This document shows, piece by piece, positions 46,500 to 59,523 of a DNA stretch of 64,000 bases. Positions within the stretch are counted from its first letter, which is position 1; each line of letters starts with the position of its first letter. Source of the stretch: Rhexocercosporidium sp. MPI-PUGE-AT-0058 (Eukaryota > Ascomycota > Leotiomycetes > Helotiales); assembly GCA_020746875.1 (NCBI GenBank), contig JAGTJL010000002.1:1178001-1242000 (forward strand). Reading direction: 5' to 3'. The notes beneath the pieces are model-generated. The model saw only the letters and a program-made list of their open reading frames with translations. It searched no databases and had not been told where the DNA came from. The position numbers and the translations under genes were made by a program.

Positions 46500-48261
46500 G
46501 ATGTCCGTATCTTTGTACGCTAGGTAGGAGAATTTGGCGGAACCTTTCGTGCAACTAATCATGGATGGGAAGCAAATTGGAGGGAGTCAGTTGCTATTAC
46601 AGCACGTATGGAATGATCGCTTAACTTCGTGTTTCCCTCCGCCATATTTGTTCAACTTCTCGACGATGAGCCAGAGCATAGATCGATTGTGGCTCGATAC
46701 TAGTGTTGTACGTCTACGATATACTTGTGGACGACGCGAGATGACCAAATCTTGGCCTTGGCTCTTATTTGTGAACTTTGATCTTCACTTAGTCTAGTCC
46801 TACCTGAGTATAGAGATAGCTCATTTGATCTTCCATCGGTGCCATTTGAGTACTTCAACAGCAGGAGTTCTATGGCTTTTCAAATGCCAGATCAGGACAG
46901 GGTTCTGGTGCACAGACCTCGCGTGACTGCTGACGATGGGCCTCTTCCGATCGAAATATCACCCCACATGGGCTCTGGACAGCAAAGTCCAGCTCAGTAT
47001 CTGAAAGCATTTATCATCCCTTTGATTAGTTCTACTTTAGTCTATGTCTTAGAATCGAATGTTTGCATGTGACAATTTCCGCTGTCTGCGTTCAGGGGAC
47101 TATCTGCTGTTCATTTTCCTGCAGTATTTGCAAAGCCCCTGGGATGGATTGTTGTTTTTGGATGGAGTTAAAACGCTCGGCAGTCTATCGCCAGCTTCGT
47201 AAATGTAATGCTCGAGATCAGCGACCGCTCCACTGAGACTTCATCGGAGAATGAGATACCTAAGACGGTCGTCAAGGTTCTCCTGCTGTAGATTTCACCA
47301 ACAGTCTGGAACAGACGCTGAATCTCTTCTCCAGGTGCGCAGATCTTGCTGTTCCCGCTACTGGGGCTTGGATTGCTGGGACGACATTCTCGTGGATGAA
47401 AGCACAACAACCTGAACAGGAGATGAAACGGTAAACAGCTAACCAGAGAAAATTGAGGTTGAATTTAAAATATTTCCTAGTTGGAAAGGCGGAGGAAATG
47501 TGCATTTTCTAAAAGTGTTAAAGTATGTAGAGACATTTGATAATCACTTCTTTTTCAGCTACTGTAGCACAACTTTGGATTTCTTTCGAGGAATGCAATC
47601 GTTATTTTGCTACGCATCAACCGTTTTCCAAACTCAGGAAAACGATCAGATTCGCAGCCAGGTGCCTAGGTAATACAAAAGACGACTGCGTCCACGTGAT
47701 CATTTATGGTTTGAAATGGCCCAAAACCTTAACAAATGACATTCGATGGTGAGCCAACAGAGCGCTCCAGGTAGCTGTAATAGGGACTTCGATTCTCTAT
47801 TCACGCTTCTGATGCACTGCCAGCCCAGCACTGATCTCAGCCTCCTTGTTCGCACTGGTGAAAATGGACCCCCACGTGATACCGTGTTTAATCAACCGTA
47901 ATGGAAAGGCTGGGTACCGGGCTCGTCGTGTTCGCCTCCTTCTCTTCTTCGATAGGTACAAAATACCAAGAACGCTTCCAGCTCATATGCAGCACCGATT
48001 GCATTTGCCATCACGAAACCTTAGATTCCCTGATCACCGACCTCGGTACGTACCTCTACGGAGGTAGAAAGTGTTCTAGATTGGGCTACTTACGGAGATA
48101 CCAGGCAACAAGGAGTGACGGGAGCGAGTCGTGCGGCGCGGTTGCCTGCATCCGAATTGTCTCCTCGAACGAACAAATAAAACGACGTTCGAGCATCCTC
48201 CACCTCTAGACGCATCAAAGCCTCATCGCTTGGCTGCTGTGCAACTAACCAAGAACTCGAG
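46500..48261. other. Long intergenic region
   Basis: These 1.8 kb hold the upstream region of the ABCC transporter. Several frames of 70-100 codons overlap here (for example 47901-48209) without family signal. Nothing is called. Confidence 0.45.
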
Positions 48262-51200
48262 ATGGAAGACCCTCTCAAGACGGCCTCGTATGCTGCACCC
48301 GCGCTCATCGCACTCCTCACGGTACCGCCAGTATGGAGATTTGCCGGGTTTATTCGTCACCGCAAAACTGCTAAAATAGACCGAGGTGCTGTCTACAAAG
48401 ATAAAGATGGCGCTGCTACGGAGGAATCAATGAAGAATTACTCGACAAAGGGCTCATTTACTGCCATCTTCATTGCTAACGCGCTGGGTCTCGCAGCTTC
48501 ATTATCGTTAGTCATCGTTGCCACAGTATATCATTTTCACGATGTTACCCGCATTTGGCTGCTATTCTGGTCCTGGGTATGTTCATATCCACATCTCTGT
48601 TTCTCAATAATAAAAATACTCACAGTGTAAAGGTTCTCGCACTTCTTCAAGTCCTCGACACTTTCCGGGAGTCCCGAATTGTGACCCGATCTCAGCGGGG
48701 TGTCGTTAATTCGATATCATATGCTCTCATTACCGTCCTTGCTGCAATCCTCCTTTCTAGGCAAGATTTCCATGGGCATCAGCAAATTGCATTGCCTGTC
48801 ACACTTCTTGCTCAGACATGCTCTGCCGTTGCAGTTATAGTCGCATTTGGCCTCGTCGACCGCCGGCCAGATGTCTTCACCCCTCAAGGAAAGGTCGTCG
48901 AGCGCCAGCTTAGCAGTTCTTTCTGGACTCGATGTTCATACAACTGGAGTTCGGATCTCCTAGACATCGCCGCAACAAAGTTGATCGAGCTCGACGATCT
49001 CCCTGCGATGGATGCTCATGTCCGAGCCGCGGATGTCAAAATTGCCTTCCAATCAATTGTTCTGAAGCAAAGTGTTTCATTGTGGCTGCGGATTTTCTGG
49101 GCTTACCGATGGCAAATCACCTTCCAATGGCTGATGGTTATTGCTTCGTCGATCTTAGACGCGGGCCCTCCAGTTGCAATGTTCCAGCTGTTGAGATATC
49201 TTGAAGCTCGAACGGAATTTACCCCAATTGACCCAAATGCTTGGCTTTGCGTCGCATCGCTCCTTGCGGCTACCTTGGTCGAGACTCTAGTTGATTATCG
49301 TGTGAGTTGGCTTATGTGGAGTGAACTGGGTGTGCCTATCAGAGCATCGCTCACGACCCTCATTTATGAGAAGATGATGAAAATCAAGGACTGCAAAGAA
49401 CCGCCCAAAGCCGAGAACGAAAAGCCAGAAGACAAGAAGGATCTTAATAGCACCAAAAAGCCCGACCCTGCAGCTGCAGCGCCATCAGCAGAGGCGAAGA
49501 AGGAAGACGAGAAAAAGAAGAAAGCTGACCAAAATCAGCAAGACATCATCAATATGTTCGCAGTCGATGCTAACCAAGTTGGTGTATTTGGAGCTATCAA
49601 CCAATTCTACGTCATGTTCGCATCTAAGTTCATCGTTTCGATCGTCTTCCTTTGGCTTCTTGTTGGATGGGAGAGCTTAGCAGCTGGCATGATCGCCATC
49701 ATTCTCGCCTTTCCATTCAACAAGATATTCGCAAATCGTTATGGGGCATTCCAGAAGCAGCTGATGAAGGCACGAGACAAGAAAACAAAGGTCATCTCGG
49801 AGGCTCTCCAGGGAATCAGACAAATCAAATTCTCCGCACTGGAGTCAGAATGGTCAGATAAGATCAATGAAGTTCGAGACGGAGAGCTCAAGCTTCTCTG
49901 GCAGACGAAGCTGAACAATCTTTACATGACTTTATGTGGAGATATCGCGCCAATATTCTTGACTGTCTTCGCCTTAGCGACTTATGCTTACGTTCATGGG
50001 GATCTGCTTCCATCGGTAGCATTTACCGCCTTGGGTGTATTCATGCAATTGGAGGGCGTGCTTGGTATGGTACCATTTCTTTTCATGATGGGCATCAATG
50101 CCAAAGTATCTTGTGACCGTATCGATACGTTTCTGCAGTCCGCTGAAAAGCCTCAAAACACGTATCCAGGAGACTCAATCGCCTTTGACAAAGTCTCAGT
50201 CAGCTTTCCTACCAAGTCGGATACGCCAAATGAGGTTGCAGAAGATGAAGACGCAGAAGCACAAGAGACACGAAACAATAGATTTGTGCTCCGTGACCTT
50301 ACCTTGAAGTTCCCAAACAACGCTCTCAGTTTGATTCTTGGACCAACCGGGTCCGGCAAATCCCTTTTACTTTCTGCCATCCTCGGCGAAGTGGATGTGC
50401 TAGAAGGAAGCATTATGGCTCCTCGACCACCGCCTGTAGAGCAACGTTTTGACAGCAAAGCCACAGCAGCTGACTGGATCATCCCCTCCGCCATCGCCTA
50501 TGTTGCTCAGACTCCTTGGATCGAAAATGCCAGTATCAAGGACAACATTTTGTTTGGGCTCCCATTTGATGAGATCCGGTACAACAAAGTCTTGAAATCA
50601 TGCGCCCTAGCACAAGATCTAGAATTGTTCGATGATGGTGATATGACAGAAGTTGGAGCTCAGGGGATCTCTCTTAGCGGGGGCCAGAAATGGCGACTGA
50701 CGTTGGCGCGAGCTTTGTACTCTCGCGCGGGCATCCTAATCCTCGATGATGTCTTTTCCGCTCTTGATGCACATGTTGGCAAGCAAATTTACGATAATGC
50801 TCTCATGGGGGACCTTGCTGATGGTCGAACTCGAGTCCTTGCTACTCACCATGTTTCCCTGTGCCTGCCTCGTGCTGAATACGCGGTGTGTTTGTCTGCA
50901 GCGGGTGCATTGGAACATGCTGGTCTGGTGAAGGACTTACAAGGAAACCCCGATTTTGAGGAGATACTCAAGGTACGTGAAACTCATATTTATCAAGAGA
51001 ACAGCCATTTTGGGTCAGAGACAGGCTGCTGAGATATGCATTACTTCTCTCAGCTGTGCAAACTCAGTCTGCGATTACTTTTGCTGACCACTTCCTTAGG
51101 CTACTGAGGGAGAGACAAAATTGCATGAACAGAGTCCATCAGATGAAGCAATTCCGGATGCTGAAACTAATGGTTTAACTGCTAAGCTGGACAAACCGCC

Positions 51201-53429
51201 ACCGAAAAAGCTGATCGAGGATGAAAAGCGCGAGACCGGGAGCGTAAAGCGTAGCGTCTATGCTGCCTATCTGAAAGCAACTGGAGGAATTCCCTTCTGG
51301 GCATTCGTCTTCATGTTTTATGTGATTGCACAAGCCCTGACCCTCAGTAGATCGTGGTGGATCAAGATCTGGACGTCCAGTTATGAGCATACACAAGACG
51401 ACATGTCTCCCGGCTTCTATGGATATGCCACGCAGACGCAATTAGGAGGCATCAACAGCTCTTCAACTACCGCTGGTCAGCTATCGACTGGTGGCTCTGG
51501 CATCGGATACAATTTCCTATCATATTTTTCTTTCACCGACTTACTGTCAATGGCCCGACCCAACGACGTATCAAGATATCCAAACGCACCTCCAACAATT
51601 AACGCGCTGCATTCCGCCATACCCGAAGCATCTAAAGTCTCAACCCAACCATTCCCCATCGACGTACAGAATCGCGCGATTGGTTTTTATCTCGCAGGTT
51701 ATGTCATCATATCACTTGTCTCTACGGTTGTTGATGTTGGACGTTTCTATGTGGTTTACCGAGGTTCCCTCCGAGCCTCAAGAACGGTCTTCCGGGATAT
51801 GACTTACAAGGTACTTCGAACTCCCCTCAGATGGCTCGATACTGTTCCGACAGGTCGGATCTTGAATCGTTTCACAGCAGACTTCCAATCCGTCGATTCC
51901 CAGCTTTCGTCCAACTTTGCTCAGGTCGGATCATCATTCCTCTCCATTGCCGGTATCATGGTCGCAGCTTTCATCGTTTCGCCATACATAATCGTTCTTG
52001 CTCTCGTCTTATTGGCAATATGTGCTCGGATTGCTCTTCGCTACATTCGTGGTGCCAGGTCCATTAAACGTCTAGAGTCTATTCAGAAATCGCCCATGAT
52101 ATCTCACTTCACGGCTTCCCTACAGGGACTCAGCACAATTCGCGCTTTCGCAAACACGGAGATCTTTGAATCTCGTATGCATGATCTTATCAATTCATTC
52201 ACATCTGCAACGTGGCATAACTGGCTCTTCAACACCTGGGTAGGATTTCGAATGGCCATGACCGGTTCCCTGTTCTCAACGCTAGTCGCCGCGTTTGTTG
52301 TATCGACTTCTGGTATTGACGCAGGGTTGGGCGGGTTCGCTTTGGCATTCGCTCTATCCTATCGACAGACCGTCAACATGACGCTGAGACTCCTTGCTGC
52401 AACAGAGCTTGATATGAACGCAGCAGAACGAATCTTTGAATATTCTAGTCTAGAAATTGAGGATCAAGAGGGAACAAACGTTCGGGCGTCATGGCCTGAA
52501 AAGGGCGAGCTGGATGTGAAGGATTTAGAAGTTGGATATGCGGAAGGTCTGCCCTCAATTCTGAAGGGACTGACTTTTCGCGTGGATATGAATCAAAGAA
52601 TCGGGGTGGTTGGAAGAACTGGTGCTGGTAAGTAGAATGTGTCTCCCGATCCATCCAATTTGACTAACTCATGGATGCAGGCAAGTCAACATTATCGCTT
52701 GCGCTCTTTAGGTTTCTACAAGCCCGTGCTGGTAGTATCGTCATTGATGGAGTCGACATCTCCAAGATCAAACTCCATGACCTTCGTACCCGCCTTGCTA
52801 TTATTCCTCAAGATCCTGTACTCTTTTCAGGCACCATCCGCTCTAATCTCGATCCTTTTGACGAGTTCTCTGATGTTCAGCTACAGCAGGCATTACAACG
52901 AGTCCATCTTGTTCCATCGGCAGATAACACCCCAGTGCCTGAGACAGTGAGTCCTGCAGAGGGTTCATCGGCCGAAGCAGGGAGTAGTGCCACATCTGCG
53001 ACTGCCGCAGAGCCAACTACAGCCAACAAGGAGAACGCAAACATTTTCCTCTCTCTAACCTCTCCCATTTCCTCAGCAGGGGCGAACCTCTCGCAAGGAC
53101 AAAAGCAACTGCTATGCCTGGCACGTGCCATTCTATCGCGTCCCAAACTGCTTCTCCTCGATGAAGCTACATCGGCGGTTGACAAAAAGACCGATACTTT
53201 GATCCAGCGCAGCATCCGTGAGGAATTCGCTAATACTACCCTCTTGGTCATTGCTCATCGCTTGAGCACTGTCATGGATTTTGATCGTATTTTGGTTATG
53301 AAGGATGGTGTGGCTGCTGAGTTTGGCAGTCCGAGGGAGCTGCTTGAGATTGAAGATGGTGTGTTCAAAGGGATGGTTGAGCAGAGTGGGGAGAAAGATG
53401 AGCTGACTAGAACCGTTGGGAGTAAGTAG
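48262..53429 (+). CDS. ABC transporter, ABCC (MRP) type
   Basis: Four exons (48262-48576, 48633-50972, 51100-52627, 52681-53429) give 1643 aa, the length of fungal MRP-like vacuolar or plasma-membrane transporters such as yeast Ybt1 and its relatives. An N-terminal hydrophobic domain is followed by TMD1, interrupted at about residues 355-405 by a Lys/Glu/Ala-rich insert ([20 protein letters not shown]). NBD1 has Walker A GPTGSGK (about 675), signature LSGGQKW and [14 protein letters not shown]2 has Walker A GRTGAGK (about 1390), split by the last intron, LSQGQKQ and [14 protein letters not shown]1 has Asp-Asp instead of Asp-Glu after Walker B, the usual degenerate site of this class. A serine/alanine-rich insert separates NBD2's Q-loop from its signature. 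Substrates are probably organic anions or conjugates. Confidence 0.93.
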
Positions 53430-54201
53430 ATGTATCATATCTAAGTGGTGTAAAAATCTGCCTTTGTTCCAGGATAGTAAAATTGTTTGGTGCTAGGAAG
53501 AAAAGCAAATAGATTCCTTTAGCCAATAGTTTGTTTCCCACCTTTTCATCTGGAATACTACTCTTTCCTGGCGCCGCTGTTAGCGCACGTCTGACTTTTT
53601 GTTGATCAGACTTTCATGACTAAGAAGGATAGGAATTCTCGGATCGACCTGCATGCTGGCTGATAGATTCCGCTTGGCATGAGGTACGAACATGATGGAA
53701 ATACAAACCACACACGTGATCCTTCCATATGCACCTGCATCTCGCTTAATTCGTGTCCAGCGACGACGGACTACTCTCATCCTGATTGTCTCGATTACAT
53801 CAACCAAGACCATCGTGTTAGCTGCTAACTTGCTAGTGCAAACCCTTTTTGCTGCTTGTAACCCACCTAACGCCGACTACATCTAGATTTAGAACTAGGC
53901 TTGCTGTCCTTTCGCGAAGCTAAAGGCTGCCTAGATGTCATCGTGCCTAGCTACGATAACGGGCTCACTCGTCTGTGGCACTCTAGAATAAATTCGGAAT
54001 TTTTGGTCTCATCTTTTCTTCATATCACTTTGAAGCCTCATTTTCTTAATCAGCGATTCGCGACTCAAGTTCTCAACGGTTTTCACCACTTCACATCGCC
54101 GACTGTACAATCGCAAACACAAGCGCAAAAGCAGTCAATCATCCACACCCGCGCACTACAGCTACAACAAAGAGAGACGAGTCGCCAATAGAGCATCAAC
54201 C
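53430..54201. other. Intergenic
   Basis: These 772 bp separate the ABCC transporter and the next gene. No coding signal was found. Confidence 0.5.
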
Positions 54202-55207
54202 ATGGACGCTCAAGCTTCAACTCTGCAGCTCCCCACCAAAGCCACCACGATGCGAAATCTCCTATACACCATCCCACCAGAGCTGCGCCTCATGATCCTA
54301 AAACCTCTCTGTACAACCTGGGACGGCCAAATCCCAAACGCTATCAAAGCCCTCCGAGGCGATTGGCTGTTGTACCACGAAGCTCTCGAGGAATTCTACA
54401 GAAGCAATGTGTATGTCTTCCATAAGGGGAATAGATGGAGTTTTGGAGATATGACGAAGGAGGCTGTGAAGAGTATTAGGAGGGCTAGGATTTTGGTCGA
54501 GTGAGTTTTTATCTTTCTCCCCTGTCTTCTTATTTCTATTTTTTTCGTTTGGACTGCAGTTTGTGTGGGTGTAGAATCGAAGAACATTATCTGACGCCAA
54601 TCACAGACCAGGAATCATGCATCAAGGTCTCTGGGCCGTAAGACATCCAGACGCCGACACGACGAGCAACACCACACCAACATACACACCCGCAACGATC
54701 GCCGACGCAAAAAATATCCGGAACCTAGTCGTCGAGTTCACATCCGATCCAAAGACCGAAGATATTCTCCCCTTCATCGCATTCGGTCAGGTGACGTTCT
54801 CGCTAAATTATTTCATCGCTCCGTTCAAGGCGCTGACGAGAGCGGAGATGGTGATGCCGAGGAGGTCGGTTGCAAGGGATGGGTATGTATTATTGTTGAG
54901 GGAGAAGAAGATGGAGTTCGGGATTAAGGGCATTAACTCGAAGATGGGGGCTGTGGGGAGATTGGAGAGTGTGGCTGCATTTTGTGAGGTGGGTGGGGAC
55001 GAGGGGGGTTTGGAGGATGGTGGTAATTTGAATGTGGTGGAGGAGGAAATGATGGAGCTGGGGGAGTTGGCGGAGCTGGAGGCTAGGGATAGGTGGTTTT
55101 GGGAGACGCGTGAGGGATGCTTTTTGGGGGAGGTCAAGGAGGAGAGTGTTGTGGATTCGGTTAGGACGGCGATGGAGGAGTTGGAGGTTAATCCGTGGAG
55201 GAATTAA
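54202..55207 (+). CDS. F-box-like/2EXR-type hypothetical protein, paralogue A
   Basis: Two exons (54202-54500, 54607-55207) give 299 aa. The first exon has YTIPPELRLMILKPL, an F-box/2EXR-like start, then AIKALRGDWLLYHEALEEFY and NVYVFHKGNRWSF, ending RRARILVE at the splice site. The convergent gene at 56141-57154 shows the same layout (FPAELREMIF, ALIKAVR, YVLHAKNNWSF, KIKIMIE) with the intron at the matching codon and phase, so the two are paralogues. The second half is acidic and uses many G-ending codons. This type occurs as large fungal families of unknown function; some members may be SCF substrate adaptors, but no second domain is visible here. Confidence 0.72.
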
Positions 55208-56140
55208 ATTAATAAAGATATGTGTGAAGGAGACTGGAATCTGTGGATAGATTGTGATTGTGGGATTTGAAATTTGATTAGTGGTGGAACCAACTGAGGA
55301 AGATGGATATGGAGGACAGGTTTGGGCGGACTGTGGATTGAGAGGGGATATCCTGGGCACAGACGCATGTCGAGTTTATGTGGAACAAAACTGCTTTTTA
55401 TTCTGCCAACCTTGCTTAAATTGAATGCTCGTGCTCCTAAATAATAATTGATTTTCCCTCTGACATCCCCAGTTATGTATTCACCTCAAGAACTCCAGGT
55501 AGGTCGCATGGCATTAATTAGCCGAGCAAAACCAGAAATTGGACATCTACTTCGAAGAACACGGAATGAGAAATATAAAATATCCCATTGATTCTCTTGC
55601 TTAATCTCGAAAGACGCACCTCCTTTCACAGATTCCGGTGATAGTAAACAAGAATATTAGCAATGTCTCTGTCAATTACCTTTGTTTTGAGATAAAGTTC
55701 AGCGTGGCGTGGCTCAAGATTGGAACTCCTCTTCCTGACCCCAGGAGACCTGACAACTTTTCTTTCCTTCAAATCAAGTCCCATTATCCGGTCACTGCTT
55801 TAGCCTGACGTCTTTCTCCGTATCTGACCAAATGAAGCTTGATTGCTTGGTGGGGAACAGGAGCCGAAAAGTTCAATTCAGGAGAATACTATCACAATAC
55901 TATCAAAGACGATAAGTGATCATAGTACACAAAGGCCAAAGGGGCAGCTCATGTGAAAATCAACGATATCTACTCTGCTTCATTTCTATGAATCTCTACG
56001 ACACAATACGAGAAGCCATAGGCTCAAATGATGTATCTTCTCGGACCCTCGAAGATACAATGCAAATCCTTCAAAAGCCACAACCAACTCCAAAGCAAAA
56101 CCCACATTATGATGAGCAAACAGGCAAAAACTCAGTAGTC
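55208..56140. other. Intergenic between convergent paralogues
   Basis: These 933 bp lie between the 3' ends of the two paralogues. Short frames only. Confidence 0.5.
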
Positions 56141-57154
56141 CTAGTAGCGCTCCATCTTCAGGCCATCAGGTAGGACGACTGGCTTTAAATGTTTGCCTTC
56201 CTCTGCCACCCACACCCACATGTCTCTATCCTCGAACTTGCGGAGAAGTCTCTTTCCCAGTATGTCAAACTTGTCAACATACACTCTATCGAGTTTGACC
56301 TTACTTCCCAGCTTCGAGTTTGCCTCTTCGATACCATTCGCCATCGTTTTCTCCTGCCATTGGGAACTGATCATGCCATCCTCAATTCGCGCAACGCTAC
56401 CAACACCACCATCTTCGGGTCTTGCATTGGGTCTGATGGGGCAGGTCACTGCAGCATATTTCAGACGCTTGAATCCGGAGAAGAACAGACTGAACTTCTG
56501 TGGGTACCAATAGTAGAGGTTTGTGCAAGTGGGACGGCAGTCAAGGGTGATGGACGTGACAGAGGTTGCGAGTGCTGCGGTGATGGCGAGGTCGTTGAGT
56601 GACATTGGGGCCCGGGTCTGGACAACTTGCATGTCGACCCATCTGAGGAGTGGGTGGAGAGCAATGTTCTCACTAGGAAAGATTAGCAGACCCTCGACCG
56701 GAGGAGGAGAATCAATCTACTCAATCATAATCTTGATCTTTGCGATCGTAGCGATGGCATGTGGCTTCATGTCCAAGAAACTCCAGTTGTTCTTAGCATG
56801 AAGAACATAGGTGTGGTTTTGCTTGTACCAGGCGTCCATACACTCAGCGTAGATTTGATCCTCCATTCTGACCGCCTTGATGAGAGCTGGTGTCTTCCCA
56901 GTCCACTCATCGCGAAAGGCTTCCATGAAGATCATCTCGCGGAGTTCCGCTGGGAACTTGTAGAAATCAGACTTCACTTTGCTGTCTGTCGAATTTTTCG
57001 ACGGGTGGTAAGGTTTTAGAGTCGATCGAATGAGCTCGGAGTCGAGGACATCCAATGATGAGGTCCGACCAAATCTTCGTGGAGGGTCGATGTCGAATTG
57101 TGATTTGGCTTTGCGAGGGCGGATTTTGCCGCTTTGAGGTGGGGATTCGGGCAT
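56141..57154 (-). CDS. F-box-like/2EXR-type hypothetical protein, paralogue B
   Basis: Two exons (57154-56721, 56672-56141) give 321 aa when started at the ATG at 57154 (MPESPPQSGK); the open frame extends further upstream with another ATG at 57397, so the N-terminus is uncertain. A basic low-complexity tail precedes FPAELREMIFMEAF and HTYVLHAKNNWSF, matching paralogue A. The second exon contains ENIALHPLLRWVDM and a lysine-rich segment SKLGSKVKLDRVYVDKF. The intron lies at the same place and phase as in A (GA followed by one base). Function unknown. Confidence 0.7.
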
Positions 57155-57981
57155 CTTGGGTAAGCTGAGATGTTCTCGGGAATTTGTAAAAGTGCAGGAT
57201 GTCTGATGAAGAAATTGGGGTAGGTAATGTTGTTGTGTTCGTTTCCTTGAGTATTGTGTGAACTCACTCAGCCTCGTCGCGGATACACCTCGGATTTGAG
57301 GTACCCTAGATTCCGCCAGGGGCTTGTGTTGAGATGGAGATTTTCTTGACAAATCTGATTTTGTAGAAGACCACACCCTGTTGATGCGTGGGAACACGAG
57401 CCTTATGAGGAAAGCTCCAAGTCTAGATCGTAGTCAAAGACCAACGGCCAGGCATTGAATCTGTGCTGATTTACGACTTCTTGAAAAACTAAAATGATTG
57501 TCTTGGGAACTGGTCTGTGCTAGACGATGATCCAGAATAAAGATGATGAGCTTAGGTGGAGATTTTCTTGCTGTGAATGCGTGCGCGCGGTGAGGTACCT
57601 CTTTCACCGCTGCTTTTGTGACGGTGACGGGGAAGGCAAATGTAAAGCTCGATTGTGCCCAAGAGGGCTTTGATGTCTTCAGGCGGCTTTATAAATCTAT
57701 CTCAAGAAGATTGCGGATCTTAAATGCTAAGAGTAGGGGTTGTGGTAATAGCCTCCTTGAAATCTGCTTTCAAAAACAAACGCGACATCAACTTTGCAGC
57801 GCGGAAGGTGCGATGGGGGTAGTGAATATTAGCTGCGTTTCACGATCAATTTTTTGAAGTGAGCATGACTGGAGGGAGCCCTCGCTGTCGATTTCTTCCT
57901 CTCGTCCAAACTTGAGACCATTCTCAAAACAGATTTTGAGAGGAAACTTTTCAAATCCAGTAAAATCTTGGCACCATGTAT
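57155..57981. other. Intergenic
   Basis: These 827 bp hold the upstream region of paralogue B and the 3' region of the SDR gene. No other gene was identified. Confidence 0.45.
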
Positions 57982-59093
57982 TTACCTTCTAACCGAGGAC
58001 CCTTTCAACTCCCCACCATCATGCGCAGTATTCTCCCAAATATCCTTGAAAGCCAATCTATCATCCAGTATCTGCTTAGACTTGTTTAAAATTCTCTCTG
58101 CGTTGTCCATACTTAGCACTAATCGCAACCGGTCTTCTTTGCCCTCGCCTCTTCCTGTGCCTGTCACGACTTCAAAGATGCCTTGGCAGCCTTTGTTGAC
58201 GTCGCCTGCTGCTTTGAATGTACGCTTTTCAGGAGGTATGTTGAAATGCTTCACGAATTGTCCCAGAGGCGTGTCGTTGTACGCTGGTGTCATTTGTTGG
58301 GTGGGGATTACGGCGTTGATCATGTTGGTGGCGAAAGCGCCTGGTTGGACAATTAAGATTCGTATACCGAATGGGGTGAGCTCTTTGACCACTAAGAAAA
58401 AAGAATTCAGCAAACAACTCCTCAAATTGTCTTCTTAGATTAGGCTCATAGTCTGGACATTGGAGTGGTGGTTTCTTTCATTATGTAGTCACTTACAGCA
58501 TTCAGAGAGACCCTCGAGAGCGAACTTGGACGCAGCATACAGCCCCATGGAGGGCAACGGATCAATGCCAGCTCCACTGGAGATATTGACAATGGTTCCG
58601 CTCATTTGGGCACGCATATGCGGAATGATTGCTTGTATAAGTCTCAACGGACCGAAGAAATTGGTTTCCATCACGAGATGGGCTTCATCGTGGCTACAAC
58701 CCCGAGAGAGGGTTGGAGTTAACAAGACAATTCTTTATACTGCGAACCGTGTACGGTAAGTGCCAAAAGGAGGAGAATGAGAATTTACCTAAAATCCTCA
58801 ATAGAACCAATGACACTCATTCCAGCACAATTGACCAGGACGTCAATGCGTCCATATTTATCGATGCCTTCTTTGACGAGGGATCGGTGAGCTGAGAGGG
58901 GCGAGCTGACGTCAAAGGGCAGCCAGATACCACCAAGTTCTCCTACTTGCTTCACGAGCTCCAGTGTGCGCGAAGGGGTGCGAGAGGTGGCGATTACTTT
59001 GTGGCCTGCTCTCAGAACGATGAATGTGAGAGCTTCACCGAAGCCTGAGGAGCACCCTGTTATGAGCCAGACGAGGGGTTTGGAGGATGTCAT
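57982..59093 (-). CDS. Short-chain dehydrogenase/reductase, retinol-dehydrogenase-like
   Basis: Three exons (59093-58789, 58693-58497, 58391-57982) give 303 aa. [12 protein letters not shown] is the NADP(H)-type TGxxxGxG loop, NCAGMS the NAG motif, and NISSGAG...[13 protein letters not shown] the Ser-Tyr-Lys catalytic set, all intact. [17 protein letters not shown] follows and is typical of the fungal/bacterial classical SDR group often named oxidoreductase/retinol dehydrogenase. The acceptor of the last intron restores [11 protein letters not shown]. The substrate is unknown. There is no peroxisomal tag (it ends SVRR), unlike the SDR at 9889. Confidence 0.9.
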
Positions 59094-59523
59094 TGTGAGA
59101 AGTTGTGAGAACTTGCTGTGCAATTTAGACCTAACATCTCTATTTAAGATATGTCTTAGTGATATTCGACTATCTCTAGAAAGTCTGCAATTTATATAAT
59201 GCAGTATCTCCAAGTGTCTGTGGCAGCGGAGGGTGGACGGACACTCGGGAATTAGGGGTCTTCATCCGCCAAAGAGTAACGAGGCCCACACCTTGATTTC
59301 AAATGAGGCGGTAAGAAGATGACGGGCGAGGTTGACGGAGATAAGGAACCGTAATACTTCGTATATCCTCGTATATCGGCATAGACAGTAAGAATATTCT
59401 ATTAGATTCATTCACAAATATCGACAAGGAAATGTGACTCAGGCGCGTAAACTATTATAGTAGTAGGGAACATAGTAATACATGCTAAATTTGCTACCCC
59501 ATACCATATTTTAAGGTTACATA
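59094..59523. other. Intergenic
   Basis: These 430 bp separate the SDR start and the PEX1 stop. No gene. Confidence 0.5.

Noticed and set aside
47901..48209. 102-codon frame before the ABCC transporter with a slightly hydrophobic N-terminus
   Set aside because: Weak signal-peptide likeness only; no family match and it overlaps other frames. It cannot be supported.
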